Below, piece after piece: positions 25,194 to 34,843 of a DNA stretch of 64,000 nt. The stretch is taken from positions 17,904-81,903 of the forward strand of contig CASFTW010000011.1 of assembly GCA_949297785.1 (NCBI GenBank), read 5' to 3'. Position 1 is the first letter of the stretch. Each line of letters begins with the position of its first letter. The DNA is from an uncultured Spirochaetales bacterium (GTDB lineage: Bacteria > Spirochaetota > Spirochaetia > Sphaerochaetales > Sphaerochaetaceae). Both the position numbers and the translations under genes were made by a program. Below the pieces are notes generated by a model that had not been told where the DNA came from, did not search any database, and saw only the letters and a program-made list of their open reading frames with translations.

Positions 25194-27668
25194 ATGATCA
25201 AAAACATAAAAGTCATCGGTGCGAGGGTTCATAACCTCAAGAACATAGATGTTGATATTCCTTTGAATGAAATATGTGCGATTGCTGGTGTATCAGGTTC
25301 GGGAAAGTCCTCTCTGGCTCTCGGTGTTCTGTATGCGGAAGGTTCAAGACGTTATCTTGAGTCTCTTTCAACATATACACGCCGACGTATGACACAGGCA
25401 GAACGTGCGCTTGTTGATGATGTGCTGTATATCCCTGCCGCTCTTGCTCTGCGCCAGAGACCCGGGGTACCGGGAATAAGAAGCACATTCGGAACAAGCA
25501 GTGAACTCCTCAATTCCCTCCGTCTCATGTTCTCCCGTCTTGCCTCTCACCGTTGTCCGAACGGTCATTATGCTCCTCCTTCCATGTCTGTCGCCCTTGA
25601 TAAGGAAATAGTTTGTCCTGTATGCGGGGCTCATTTTTACGGGCCGTCTGCAGAAGATCTTGCATTCAACAGCAGCGGTGCGTGCAAGAAATGTGACGGT
25701 ACGGGCACCATACGTACAGTTGACAGATCCTCTCTTGTTCCCGATGAGAGTCTTACAATAGAAGGAGGAGCGGTTGCTCCGTGGAATTCTCTTATGTGGT
25801 CACTGATGGTCGATGTATGCCGTGCAATGGGTGTTCGTACAGATGTTCCTTTCAGAGAACTTACCTGTGAGGAGAAGGAAATTGTATATGACGGTCCTGC
25901 AGTAAAGAAGCATATTCTCTATAAAGCGAAAAACAGCAATGATTTCGCCGAGCTTGATTTCACATATTACAGTGCTGTACATACTGTTGAGAACGCACTG
26001 GCAAAAGTCAAGGACGAGGCCGGAATGAAGAGAGTTGAGAAATTCCTGCGTGTGGATCCTTGTCCTGACTGCCATGGCAGCAGACTCTCCGATGCGGCAA
26101 GAGCCCCTTTGATTATGGGAATAAATCTTGCAGACGCCACATCAATGACTTTGTCACAGCTCAGTGAGTGGGTTGAGAAGATACCATCTTCGCTTCCTGA
26201 GGAGATTAGACCGATGGCTGAAAGCATAATCGAGTCCTTCCGCGATAACGCAAGGCGTCTTCTGGATCTCGGTCTTGGCTATCTTTCACTTGACAGGGCC
26301 TCAAACACGCTTTCAACGGGAGAAAGACAGAGAGTGCAGCTTGCCCGTGCTGTAAGAAACCGTACAACAGGCGTGCTGTACGTGCTTGATGAGCCTTCAA
26401 TCGGACTTCATCCGGCCAATATTGCAGGATTGAAGGCAGTCATGAAGGATCTGGTTGCGGATGGCAATTCTGTGGTTCTGGTTGATCATGACACAGAGAT
26501 TCTCAAGGCAGCGGACTGGCTGATTGAACTTGGTCCTGAAGCCGGAAAGAACGGCGGATACATAATTGCTGAAGGTACTCTTGATTCAATCATGAAGAAT
26601 CCTTCTTCCATGATTGGTCCTTTTCTGAAAAAGACTCCAGATAGAATAAGAAAGCAGATTGCTGAAGAAGAACTTTTCAAATTCGGGAGCATAAAGCTTT
26701 CAACTGACAGTATCCATACAGTCAGACCTCTGGATGTGTGTTTTCCGCGTGGCAGACTTTCACTTGTAACAGGTGTATCCGATTCTGGAAAGACCACAAT
26801 GATACTGGAAAGTCTTGTACCTGCGCTTGCAGCAGCGGTATCAGGTGAAAAACTTCCTGAGCATGTAAGATCAGTTGAGGCTGATGGCATAAAGCATGTC
26901 AAGCTTATTGATGCAACACCGATAGGAATAAACATAAGATCTACCGTTGCGACTTATGCCAATGTGCATGATGAACTCAGGAAGCTTTTTGCAAAACTTC
27001 CTTCAGCAAAGGAAAATGGATATAAAGCCGGAGATTTTTCATATAACACCGGAAAGCTCCGTTGTCCGGTTTGTGACGGCACAGGTTCAATAAGCCTTGA
27101 TGTCCAGTTCCTTCCCGATGTTGACATCCCATGCCCTGAATGCCGTGGTTCCCGCTACAGCAAGGATATCGATGAAATAAAGTATACAAATGAAAGAGGA
27201 GAGGAATACTCACTCGGCCAGCTGATGGACATGGATGTGAACAGCGCGCTTAAAGCCATAACAGGGCAGAAGATTATACTTCAGAGACTTAAGACGCTGC
27301 AGGATCTCGGACTTGGTTATCTTACACTCGGAGAGGAGACTCCCGGCCTGTCAGGCGGAGAAGCCCAGCGTCTTAAACTTGCAAGCGAGATGGGCCGCAG
27401 CCAGAGTGATTCAGTGTTTGTTTTTGACGAGCCTACAATAGGACTTCATCCGCTTGATGTACAGACTCTTCTGTCTGTATTCCAGAGCCTGATTGACAAC
27501 GGTGCGACCGTGATTGTGATCGAGCACGATCTTGATGTGATAAGAAATGCTGATTACATAGTGGATATGGGACCTGGAGGAGATACTGCCGGCGGCAGAA
27601 TTGTGACATGCGGAGCGGTTGAAAAAGTCAGGGAATGTGTTCAGTCTGTAACTGGAAAATATATCTAA
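25194..27668 (+). CDS. UvrA-like ABC ATPase (UvrA2 type)
   Basis: 824 residues, over 100 shorter than canonical UvrA. Two ABC modules: Walker A GVSGSGKSS and GVSDSGKTT; signatures STGERQRVQLARA and LSGGEAQRLKLASE. Zinc-type Cys pairs are CPVCGAHF/CKKCDGTG and CPVCDGTG/CPECRGSR. YIPAALALRQRPGVPGIRSTFGTSSELLNSLR replaces the normal UvrB-binding region, as in UvrA2/drug-resistance paralogues, so a role in standard nucleotide excision repair is doubtful. No ribosome site; apparently leaderless. Confidence 0.88.
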   Translation: MIKNIKVIGARVHNLKNIDVDIPLNEICAIAGVSGSGKSSLALGVLYAEGSRRYLESLSTYTRRRMTQAERALVDDVLYIPAALALRQRPGVPGIRSTFGTSSELLNSLRLMFSRLASHRCPNGHYAPPSMSVALDKEIVCPVCGAHFYGPSAEDLAFNSSGACKKCDGTGTIRTVDRSSLVPDESLTIEGGAVAPWNSLMWSLMVDVCRAMGVRTDVPFRELTCEEKEIVYDGPAVKKHILYKAKNSNDFAELDFTYYSAVHTVENALAKVKDEAGMKRVEKFLRVDPCPDCHGSRLSDAARAPLIMGINLADATSMTLSQLSEWVEKIPSSLPEEIRPMAESIIESFRDNARRLLDLGLGYLSLDRASNTLSTGERQRVQLARAVRNRTTGVLYVLDEPSIGLHPANIAGLKAVMKDLVADGNSVVLVDHDTEILKAADWLIELGPEAGKNGGYIIAEGTLDSIMKNPSSMIGPFLKKTPDRIRKQIAEEELFKFGSIKLSTDSIHTVRPLDVCFPRGRLSLVTGVSDSGKTTMILESLVPALAAAVSGEKLPEHVRSVEADGIKHVKLIDATPIGINIRSTVATYANVHDELRKLFAKLPSAKENGYKAGDFSYNTGKLRCPVCDGTGSISLDVQFLPDVDIPCPECRGSRYSKDIDEIKYTNERGEEYSLGQLMDMDVNSALKAITGQKIILQRLKTLQDLGLGYLTLGEETPGLSGGEAQRLKLASEMGRSQSDSVFVFDEPTIGLHPLDVQTLLSVFQSLIDNGATVIVIEHDLDVIRNADYIVDMGPGGDTAGGRIVTCGAVEKVRECVQSVTGKYI

Positions 27669-27787
27669 TTAATTACTTTGCAATATATTAAAGAGAGTTT
27701 TCCTTGGTGATGTGAAAATTATTTAAATTTTCCTTGCGTGCTGGAATTTCTGATGATAAACTATAATAAATTAAATTAATTAATTAA
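27666..27787 (+). promoter_or_regulatory. Sulfatase operon promoter with TTAATTAAT elements
   Basis: TATAAT (27762-27767) is followed by AAATTAAATTAATTAATTAA with TTAATTAATTAA at 27776-27787. An extra TAATTAATTA lies at 27666-27675. The same element sits directly after the -10 boxes of the oppA and esterase promoters. No good -35 box is visible, so an activator may be needed. Confidence 0.6.
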
Positions 27788-27800
27788 CTGGAGGCCGCAT

Positions 27801-29312
27801 ATGAAAGCCATTATGGTTATGTTTGATTCACTCAGAAAGGATTTGCTTTCCGTATACGGCGGTTCTGTGAAAACTCCTAATTTTGAGCGTCTGATGGATC
27901 ATTGCGTGAGATTTGACAATTGCTATGCAGGTTCACTCCCATGCATGCCTGCACGCCGTGAGCTGCATACCGGACGCTATAACTTCCTACATCGCAGCTG
28001 GGGACCTCTTGAGCCTTTTGATGATTCGATGCCGGCAATTCTCTCCCGGAACGGGATTCATACACATCTGAGTACAGATCATTATCATTATGTACAGGAC
28101 GGAGGTGCGACTTATCAGGGGCGGTATTCCACATGGGAATGCCATCGCGGGCAGGAAAGCGATCAGTGGATTGCTGATCTGAATATGAAAAAAGAAGGAG
28201 ATGCTCCGAATCAGCTCTCTCCATGGAATGCAAGTCAGACAATGCGTCCTAACAGACAGAATGCAGGATGGCAGAATATGGCAAACAGGGAAGTCCTCAA
28301 GTCTCTTTCCGACTATCCATGCGTGCAGACATTTGAAAACGGGCTTGATTTTCTTGACAGAAACCACAATGCGGATAACTGGTTCCTGCAGGTCGAGACA
28401 TTTGATCCTCATGAACCTTTTACTTCACCGGAGTCCTATCAGGCACTTTTCCTTGATCCTGACGATATTGACGGACCGGACTGGCCCCAGTATGCGGATA
28501 CTGATGAAAGTGATGCTGAGATAAACGCAATGCGCGGCAGATACTTTGCCCTTGTGCGTCTTTGTGATGACATGCTGGGACGTATCCTTGATAAGATGGA
28601 TCAGTACAGCCTGTGGGAAGATACTCTTCTCATTATAAATACTGATCACGGATTCCTGCTGTCTGAGCATGGCAAATGGGGTAAAGGAACATCTCCTAAT
28701 TACAATGAACTTGTCAATATTCCGTTCTTCATACATGATCCAAGGACAAAGGCCTGCGGTGTGAGAAAGGCTCTGGTACAGACCATAGATATTCCTGTCA
28801 CGATACTCTCATTCTTCAATATTCCTGCCACGCAGGATATGAGGGGAAAAGACCTTTTGAAATGTATTGAAGATGATACTCCTGTAAGAGATGCTGCGAT
28901 TTTCGGATACCTCGGGGGGCCTGTAGGTATTACAGACGGGCAGTATGTCCTTCTGCATGATAGTGTAAACAAAGATGCCGACATTTATGAATATACATTG
29001 ATGCCGACACATATGAAGTCCTTTTTCTCTCCTGAAGAGCTTAAGACAGCGACGCTTTATGAAGACTTCAGCTTCACCAAAGGCTGTCCTGTGATGAAAA
29101 TCAAGGCAAAGGTTAATCCCCGTTTCAGGAATCAGCTGAAACACGGTGATGAGCTGTATGATGTAAAAAGCGATCCCCACCAGCTGAATCAGATTAAGAA
29201 TGATGATGTCAGAACAAAGCTGATTTCCTTTGCCAGTTGTATTTTCAGTGAAAATGAAGCTCCTGAAGAATTATATACCTATTACGGAATTAAAAAGGAG
29301 GAACCGTTTTGA
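27801..29312 (+). CDS. Sulfatase (formylglycine type, CxPxR)
   Basis: 503 residues of the alkaline-phosphatase/arylsulfatase fold. C48-M-P-A-R52 in SLPCMPARRELHTGR is the motif whose Cys must be oxidised to formylglycine. MVMFDSLRKDLLSVYGG and INTDHGFLLSEHGKWGKG supply metal ligands. No secretion signal is visible, so it probably works in the cytoplasm on imported sulfated saccharides. TGGAGG precedes the start. First gene of a sulfatase-GH3-HAD-sulfatase operon. Confidence 0.94.
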   Translation: MKAIMVMFDSLRKDLLSVYGGSVKTPNFERLMDHCVRFDNCYAGSLPCMPARRELHTGRYNFLHRSWGPLEPFDDSMPAILSRNGIHTHLSTDHYHYVQDGGATYQGRYSTWECHRGQESDQWIADLNMKKEGDAPNQLSPWNASQTMRPNRQNAGWQNMANREVLKSLSDYPCVQTFENGLDFLDRNHNADNWFLQVETFDPHEPFTSPESYQALFLDPDDIDGPDWPQYADTDESDAEINAMRGRYFALVRLCDDMLGRILDKMDQYSLWEDTLLIINTDHGFLLSEHGKWGKGTSPNYNELVNIPFFIHDPRTKACGVRKALVQTIDIPVTILSFFNIPATQDMRGKDLLKCIEDDTPVRDAAIFGYLGGPVGITDGQYVLLHDSVNKDADIYEYTLMPTHMKSFFSPEELKTATLYEDFSFTKGCPVMKIKAKVNPRFRNQLKHGDELYDVKSDPHQLNQIKNDDVRTKLISFASCIFSENEAPEELYTYYGIKKEEPF

Positions 29313-31006
29313 TGGATTTAAAAGCAAAACCTTTCAATCTGTCTGATGAAGATATTGAATGGGTGAATTCCACACTTGCTTCGATGAGTATGGAGGATAA
29401 AGCAGGACAATTGTTCTGTGTCCTGTTCAAGAAGGCCGTACCGGAAGAATTTGATTATGTTTTTGGCATAATGAATCCAGGTGCGTGCATGTACCGCGTT
29501 GTACCTGTGAAAAATGCAGTGGAGGCATCAAATGCCCTGCAGCACATGAGCCGTATTCCTCTTCTTATTGCTGCCAATCTTGAAAAAGGCGGTAATGGAA
29601 TAGTGGAGGAGGGAACTCTTGTAGGCTCCCCTATGGAAATTGCGGCAACTGATGATGTTGAGATGGCCCGCAAGATGGCAAGCGCCTGTGCAAGGGAAGC
29701 CCGCGCTGTAGGTGCGAACTGGGCTTTCGCGCCGATCATAGATATTGATTCCAATTTCCGTAATCCGATCACGAATACAAGGACATTTGGCTCTGACAGT
29801 GAAAGAGTGAAGAACATGGGAAAGGCTTATGTTGAGACTGTTCAGTCGTATGGAGTTGCTGCCGCAATCAAGCATTTCCCGGGAGATGGTCAGGATGAGA
29901 GAGATCAGCATCTTGTGACATCAATAAACTCCATGGATGCAGATGAGTGGATGGCTACATACGGCAAGGCATACAAGGCCTGTATTGATGCCGGATCCCT
30001 CACTGTCATGGCCGGACATATCATGCAGCCTGCATGGTCAAGAAAGCTTGTGCCCGGAATAAAGGATGAGGAAATCATGCCGGCAACGCTCAGCAGTGAA
30101 CTTCTTAACGGGCTTCTGCGCGGTAAGCTTGGTTTTAACGGACTCATCTGCACGGATGCCACTACAATGGCAGGTTATATGCTGGCTATGGGACGGGACA
30201 AAGCTGTGCCGTATTCAATTGCCGCCGGATGCGACATGTTCCTTTTTGCCCGCAATCTTGAAGAGGATTACGGCTTTATGCTTGAAGGTATCAGAAACGG
30301 CATCATAAGTGAGGAAAGGCTGAATGAAGCCGTTACAAGAATCCTTGCGGTAAAGGCTGCTCTTGGCCTGAATAAAAAACAGCTGGATGTGGACATTGAT
30401 GAAGCCATGAAGATTGTAGGCTGTGCAGAACATAAAACCTGGGCTCAGGAATGTGCGGATGCCGCCATCACTCTGGTTAAGGAACAGAAAGGTGTGCTGC
30501 CAATTTCTCCTGAAAAATACAGAAGGGTGCTCTTCTATACTATAGAGCCGTCAGCAGGCGGAGAAGGAAACTACAAAACGACACCGGCATGTGCCAAAGT
30601 CCGGCAGATGCTTGTTGATGAAGGTTTTGAAGTTGAGGATTTCGTTCCTCAGCCATATGGCGAAGGATTTACAACCAAATACATGGATTTCGTCAACCGC
30701 TATGATTTGATAATCTACGTTGCCAATCTTTCAACAAAGAGCAATCAGACGGTTGTGCGTATTGAATGGAAACAGCCTATGGGTGCGGACTGCGGTCATT
30801 ATATCAATGATATCCCGACGATTTTCATCTCGCTGGAAAACCCATATCATCTTCTGGATTTCCCCAGAGTTAAGACATATATCAACTGTTACAGCAATAA
30901 TGACTGCTGCATAAAGGCCCTTGTCGACAAGCTTACCGGACGCAGCAGCTTTAAAGGCAAGAGTCCGGTTGATCCGTTCTGCGGCAAGTGGGATGCGCAT
31001 CTTTGA
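29312..31006 (+). CDS. GH3-family glycosidase or phosphorylase (NagZ-like)
   Basis: 564 residues: an N-terminal barrel to about residue 340 and a second alpha/beta domain. IKHFPGDGQDERDQHLV contains the D198-x-H200 acid/base dyad of the NagZ branch (the usual PGHG is PGDG here), and GLICTDATTM gives the nucleophile D282. NagZ-type GH3 enzymes remove beta-N-acetylhexosamine, and some act as phosphorylases. No signal peptide. ATG 29312 overlaps the sulfatase TGA; AAGGAGG is 10 nt upstream. Confidence 0.88.
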   Translation: MDLKAKPFNLSDEDIEWVNSTLASMSMEDKAGQLFCVLFKKAVPEEFDYVFGIMNPGACMYRVVPVKNAVEASNALQHMSRIPLLIAANLEKGGNGIVEEGTLVGSPMEIAATDDVEMARKMASACAREARAVGANWAFAPIIDIDSNFRNPITNTRTFGSDSERVKNMGKAYVETVQSYGVAAAIKHFPGDGQDERDQHLVTSINSMDADEWMATYGKAYKACIDAGSLTVMAGHIMQPAWSRKLVPGIKDEEIMPATLSSELLNGLLRGKLGFNGLICTDATTMAGYMLAMGRDKAVPYSIAAGCDMFLFARNLEEDYGFMLEGIRNGIISEERLNEAVTRILAVKAALGLNKKQLDVDIDEAMKIVGCAEHKTWAQECADAAITLVKEQKGVLPISPEKYRRVLFYTIEPSAGGEGNYKTTPACAKVRQMLVDEGFEVEDFVPQPYGEGFTTKYMDFVNRYDLIIYVANLSTKSNQTVVRIEWKQPMGADCGHYINDIPTIFISLENPYHLLDFPRVKTYINCYSNNDCCIKALVDKLTGRSSFKGKSPVDPFCGKWDAHL

Positions 31007-31022
31007 AAGGAGGTTTGAACAG

Positions 31023-31676
31023 ATGCAGGAATATAAAGGACTGATATTCGATCTTGATGGCGTTATTGTAGATACCGCAAAGTATCATTTCCTCGCATGG
31101 AAAAAGCTTGCGGATGAATTGGGAATCGATTTCACCGAAAAGGATAATGAAAGGCTGAAAGGCGTAAGCCGCATGGCTTCATTCGAGATCATTCTGGAAA
31201 TCGGAAACAGAAAGATGTCACAGGAAGAGAAGGAAGAATGCTGCAGAAAGAAAAATGACCTTTATGTGTCATATATTATGCAGCTTACGCGCAGCGATAT
31301 TCTCCCGGGGGTGGATAAGTTCATACGTGATGCCAAGAAAGAAGGATATAAGATTGCACTCGGTTCTGCCAGCAAGAACTCTTCTCTCATTCTTTCAAGA
31401 CTCGGTATTGAAGATTATTTTGATGCTGTCGTTGACGGTACAAAGGTTTTAAAGGCAAAGCCTGACCCTGAAGTCTTCACAAAAGGAGCAGAAGAACTGG
31501 GACTGTCTTATGGAGAATGCATCGTATTTGAAGATTCCACTGCAGGCATTGAAGCTGCACATAACGGAGGCATGAAAGCAGTCGGAATAGGATCAGAAGA
31601 TATCCTCAATGCCGCAGATGTCGTCATACCGGGCTTTGCCGGTATTGATGTCGGGACACTGATTGAAAAACTGTAA
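31023..31676 (+). CDS. HAD-family beta-phosphoglucomutase-like enzyme
   Basis: 217 residues. LIFDLDGVIVDTAKYHFLAWKKLADELG carries the catalytic D10-x-D12 pair. The cap substrate loop is RLKGVSRMASFEIIL, followed by LGSASKNS, KPDPEVF and VFEDSTAGIEAA. These are beta-PGM hallmarks: conversion of beta-hexose-1-phosphate to hexose-6-phosphate. ATG 31023 has AAAGGAGG 10 nt upstream. Its position next to GH3 suggests a sugar-1-phosphate intermediate in the pathway. Confidence 0.9.
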   Translation: MQEYKGLIFDLDGVIVDTAKYHFLAWKKLADELGIDFTEKDNERLKGVSRMASFEIILEIGNRKMSQEEKEECCRKKNDLYVSYIMQLTRSDILPGVDKFIRDAKKEGYKIALGSASKNSSLILSRLGIEDYFDAVVDGTKVLKAKPDPEVFTKGAEELGLSYGECIVFEDSTAGIEAAHNGGMKAVGIGSEDILNAADVVIPGFAGIDVGTLIEKL

Positions 31677-31689
31677 AAAGGAGGATGAT

Positions 31690-33207
31690 GTGAGAATTCT
31701 GTATTTTGATATTGACACCCTTAGACCTGACCATCTGGGATGCTACGGTTACGGCCGTAATACAAGCCCCAATATTGATGAAATCGCACGTCAGGGTGTG
31801 CGCTTCACTGATTACTACTGTTCAGATGCACCGTGTCTTCCGAGCCGTGCGGCTCTGATGACAGGCCGCTTCGGCATACATACAGGATGTATCGGGCATG
31901 GCGGCTGGAATGCGGAAATGAGGCCTGAAGGGCATGAAAGGGGTATGGCGGACTTTAACGGACGCTATAACCTTCCTGCAGTCATGAGAAGGGCCGGAAT
32001 GAAGACTGCATCGGTTTCCAGTTTTCCTGACAGGCATGCTGCATGGTGGTTCAACGGCGGTTTTGATGAGTCATACAATGTAGGTAAAAGAGGTCTTGAA
32101 CCGGGGGACGATGTCTATCCCATCGCAGTTGACTGGCTGGAACGCAACAAAGACAGGGATTCATGGTTCCTCCATGTACATCTCTGGGATCCGCATATTC
32201 CTTACAGAACACCCGAGTCATACGGCAAGCCGTTTGAAAACGATCCGCTTCCCGACAACTGGATGAGCGATGAAATCCTCAATGAACACAGAAGCACAAA
32301 GCCCGGTGCGCACAGTGCCATGGAAGTTAACGGATATTCACCGGAAAAGGATGCTGCTCATCCGCGTCAGATCACACAGATAAACAATCTTGATGATTTC
32401 AAGACGATGATTGATGAATACGACACGGGAATCCAGTATGCAGACCGCTGTGTGGGAATCATACTTGATAAGCTCAGGGAAATAGGAAAATTCGATGACA
32501 CCTGCATAATCATAAGCTCGGATCATGGAGAATGCCTCGGGGAGTGCGGAAGTTACTGTGAACACGGAGAAGCCGATTATGCCACAACTCATATTCCACT
32601 GATCATCAAATGGAAAGGCTGTGCACAGAATGCTGTTTCTTCCGGTTTCCATTACAATGTGGATCTGCTTCCGACATTAATCGATCTTATCGGAAACGTA
32701 CCGCCGTTCAAATGCAACAGGGTGGTGGGTAAACCGAACCCCGTGACTTATGACGGAGAAAGTTTTGCACAGAACGTGATAAACGGCAGTGACGGAGGAC
32801 GGGAGTTCCTTGTAGTGAGCCAGTGTGCCCATGTATGTCAGCGTTCCGTACGTTTCGGCAGATGGCTTTATATGAGGACATATCATGACGGCTATCATCT
32901 GAGCGAGGAGGATGAGCTATTTGATATTGAGAATGATCCTCATGAAACGAAAAACCTGGCTGAGGAGTATCCTGAGGTATGCTGGCATGGTGCGTGGTAT
33001 CTGGAACACTGGGTTGCACGCAATATGCTGTCCAACATTCATAATTACCGTACTGATCCTCTTTGGGAAGTGATAGGAGACGGAGGTCCGTTCCATTGCA
33101 GGGGCTATCTTGCCAATTACTGCACAAGGCTGGAGGAAACAGGGCGTGCTGATCTTGCTGCAAGATTGAAAAGCGAACATCCGCAAGAGTATTCAGTCAG
33201 TTATTGA
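31690..33207 (+). CDS. Sulfatase (formylglycine type, CxPxR)
   Basis: 505 residues. ILYFDIDTLRPDHLGCYGYGRNTSPNIDEIA opens the fold; C49-L-P-S-R in DAPCLPSRAALMTGR is the modification motif; IISSDHGECLGECG provides metal ligands. GTG 31690 is chosen because AAGGAGG lies 5 nt upstream and the first beta strand begins there. The predicted location is cytoplasmic. It differs clearly from the other two sulfatases, so a different sulfate position or sugar is likely. Confidence 0.94.
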   Translation: MRILYFDIDTLRPDHLGCYGYGRNTSPNIDEIARQGVRFTDYYCSDAPCLPSRAALMTGRFGIHTGCIGHGGWNAEMRPEGHERGMADFNGRYNLPAVMRRAGMKTASVSSFPDRHAAWWFNGGFDESYNVGKRGLEPGDDVYPIAVDWLERNKDRDSWFLHVHLWDPHIPYRTPESYGKPFENDPLPDNWMSDEILNEHRSTKPGAHSAMEVNGYSPEKDAAHPRQITQINNLDDFKTMIDEYDTGIQYADRCVGIILDKLREIGKFDDTCIIISSDHGECLGECGSYCEHGEADYATTHIPLIIKWKGCAQNAVSSGFHYNVDLLPTLIDLIGNVPPFKCNRVVGKPNPVTYDGESFAQNVINGSDGGREFLVVSQCAHVCQRSVRFGRWLYMRTYHDGYHLSEEDELFDIENDPHETKNLAEEYPEVCWHGAWYLEHWVARNMLSNIHNYRTDPLWEVIGDGGPFHCRGYLANYCTRLEETGRADLAARLKSEHPQEYSVSY

Positions 33208-33622
33208 TGTGGTATTAACTGATTGTGTCAGTATATGCTTGATAATGTTTTAAAAACTCGCAGAAAATGAATGGAGATGGGTAAGAATCTCATCTCCATA
33301 ATACATTTCCGCATTGAAGATTTATACGGGATTTTCACTTAAAAGCCAATTTGCACCGTTTATAGATATGTTTTTTTCTGACTCTATTCCCCAATTTATC
33401 ATCACATATTTTTTTCTCAACGATGATTATTAAAAACATAAGAGGACTGTACAGCGGTTTGATATGAGGCTTGTAGTCTAGCATTTTTTTTCATGCGGTT
33501 TTGGTGAGAATACATGATTTATTGTTTCCGCACGTGATTGCATGCAGAACCATTACGATTCTGTGATGAAAAAATATACAAAAAATACTTTATATGTTAA
33601 TTTTTAGACATCAGGGGGTGAA
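33208..33622 (+). other. 415-nt intergenic region before the ROK gene
   Basis: No gene. ATGGAGATG (33271-33279) pairs perfectly with CATCTCCAT (33291-33299) without a T-run, possibly closing the sulfatase operon. The rest is AT-rich with several T-runs. CAGGGGG at 33612-33618 is the ribosome site of the ROK gene. No TTAATTAA element is present here. Confidence 0.5.
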
Positions 33623-34843
33623 ATGAAAATTGAGCATGGTAGTAATCTACCCAGATCAAAAAAAACTAATCAGTCTGCGATAAGAAGAATGATATATCTG
33701 TATGGTCCTATAACGAGGACAGAGATTGCTAGGAAACTGGATTTGACATTGCCTACCATAACAACAAATGTTAACAGCTTGCTTTCCAACGGCCTGATCA
33801 GAGAGCTGGATGAAAAGATACCTAATGCTGATGGTGTAGCTGGTAGGAAATCGACATTGCTGCAAATAGTTCCTGAATCCAGATATTTCATAGGCGTTGA
33901 GATTTTTAGAAAATATCGTTCTGCTTCAATAGTAGATTACAAAGCGAATGCAGTGCGGAATCTGAGAGATGAGCAATTCATATCCAATTATGAGGATCTG
34001 ATATTGTCTGCATCCTGTCTTGTCAACAGCCTTTTGGAGTCACAATATGTTCCTAGATGTAAGATATACGGTATTGGTATTTCGATGCCGGGTATAGTTG
34101 ATACGGAGAATGGTGTTCTATATAGCCACAGACAATACAATTTTTATGACAAAAATGTTGTCGATGATATCAGAAAACAGATAAATACTGATTTGCCGGT
34201 TTATCTGGAAAATGATGCAGCAGCCAGAGCGATCAGGTATAGCCTTCAGAATAAAAAAAACATTTCCGAGTGTGGAGTTTTTGCATATTTGTTCGTTCAG
34301 GATGGTATTTCATGTCCAATCATGATGAATAATCCGAATTTTATTTCATCCTGTATCGGACCGGGAGAGTTGTCTTACATGATTCTGGAGGCAGGTCGTC
34401 CGATGGGCAGAAATGGTTCTGATGGAATGCTCAGTAATCTGGCGGGTATGAGAGCAACAATTGAGCGATGTGTTGATTCCAATATTCCTGAAATACTTGA
34501 AATACTCGATTCTGGATGCAAAGTGACAGGAGAAGATATTTTAAGACTTCAGCGAAATGGAAATGAGAGGATACATCAGATAATCAGTGAATCTGTGAAC
34601 TACATCGGCATTGCTCTGGCAAATATCGACAATATTGTCAGACCTGACAGCATTATTGTTGAAGGTTCATTCTTTGAAAACAGATGTAACAGAGAAAATC
34701 TTGTTTCTTCATGCAAAGAATATCTGTTCAGAAAAGATGATGATATTAATATCAAATTCATAGATACAGATGAATTCACAGGTGCCGCAAGTGCTGCATC
34801 CGTGGCAATTCAGGAGGATATGGGGGATTATATCGGGTTATGA
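33623..34843 (+). CDS. ROK-family transcriptional regulator
   Basis: 406 residues. A winged helix (SAIRRMIYLYGPITRTEIARKLDLTLPTITTNVNSLLSNGL) precedes a sugar-kinase-like ROK domain (GIGISMPGIVDTENGVLYSHRQYNF; YLENDAAARAI). The Cys zinc cluster CxCGxxGCxE of NagC/Mlc is replaced by GRPMGRNGSDGML, so it lacks the structural zinc. It is the only specific regulator in the glycan locus and the best candidate to bind the shared TTAATTAAT elements. Confidence 0.9.
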   Translation: MKIEHGSNLPRSKKTNQSAIRRMIYLYGPITRTEIARKLDLTLPTITTNVNSLLSNGLIRELDEKIPNADGVAGRKSTLLQIVPESRYFIGVEIFRKYRSASIVDYKANAVRNLRDEQFISNYEDLILSASCLVNSLLESQYVPRCKIYGIGISMPGIVDTENGVLYSHRQYNFYDKNVVDDIRKQINTDLPVYLENDAAARAIRYSLQNKKNISECGVFAYLFVQDGISCPIMMNNPNFISSCIGPGELSYMILEAGRPMGRNGSDGMLSNLAGMRATIERCVDSNIPEILEILDSGCKVTGEDILRLQRNGNERIHQIISESVNYIGIALANIDNIVRPDSIIVEGSFFENRCNRENLVSSCKEYLFRKDDDINIKFIDTDEFTGAASAASVAIQEDMGDYIGL

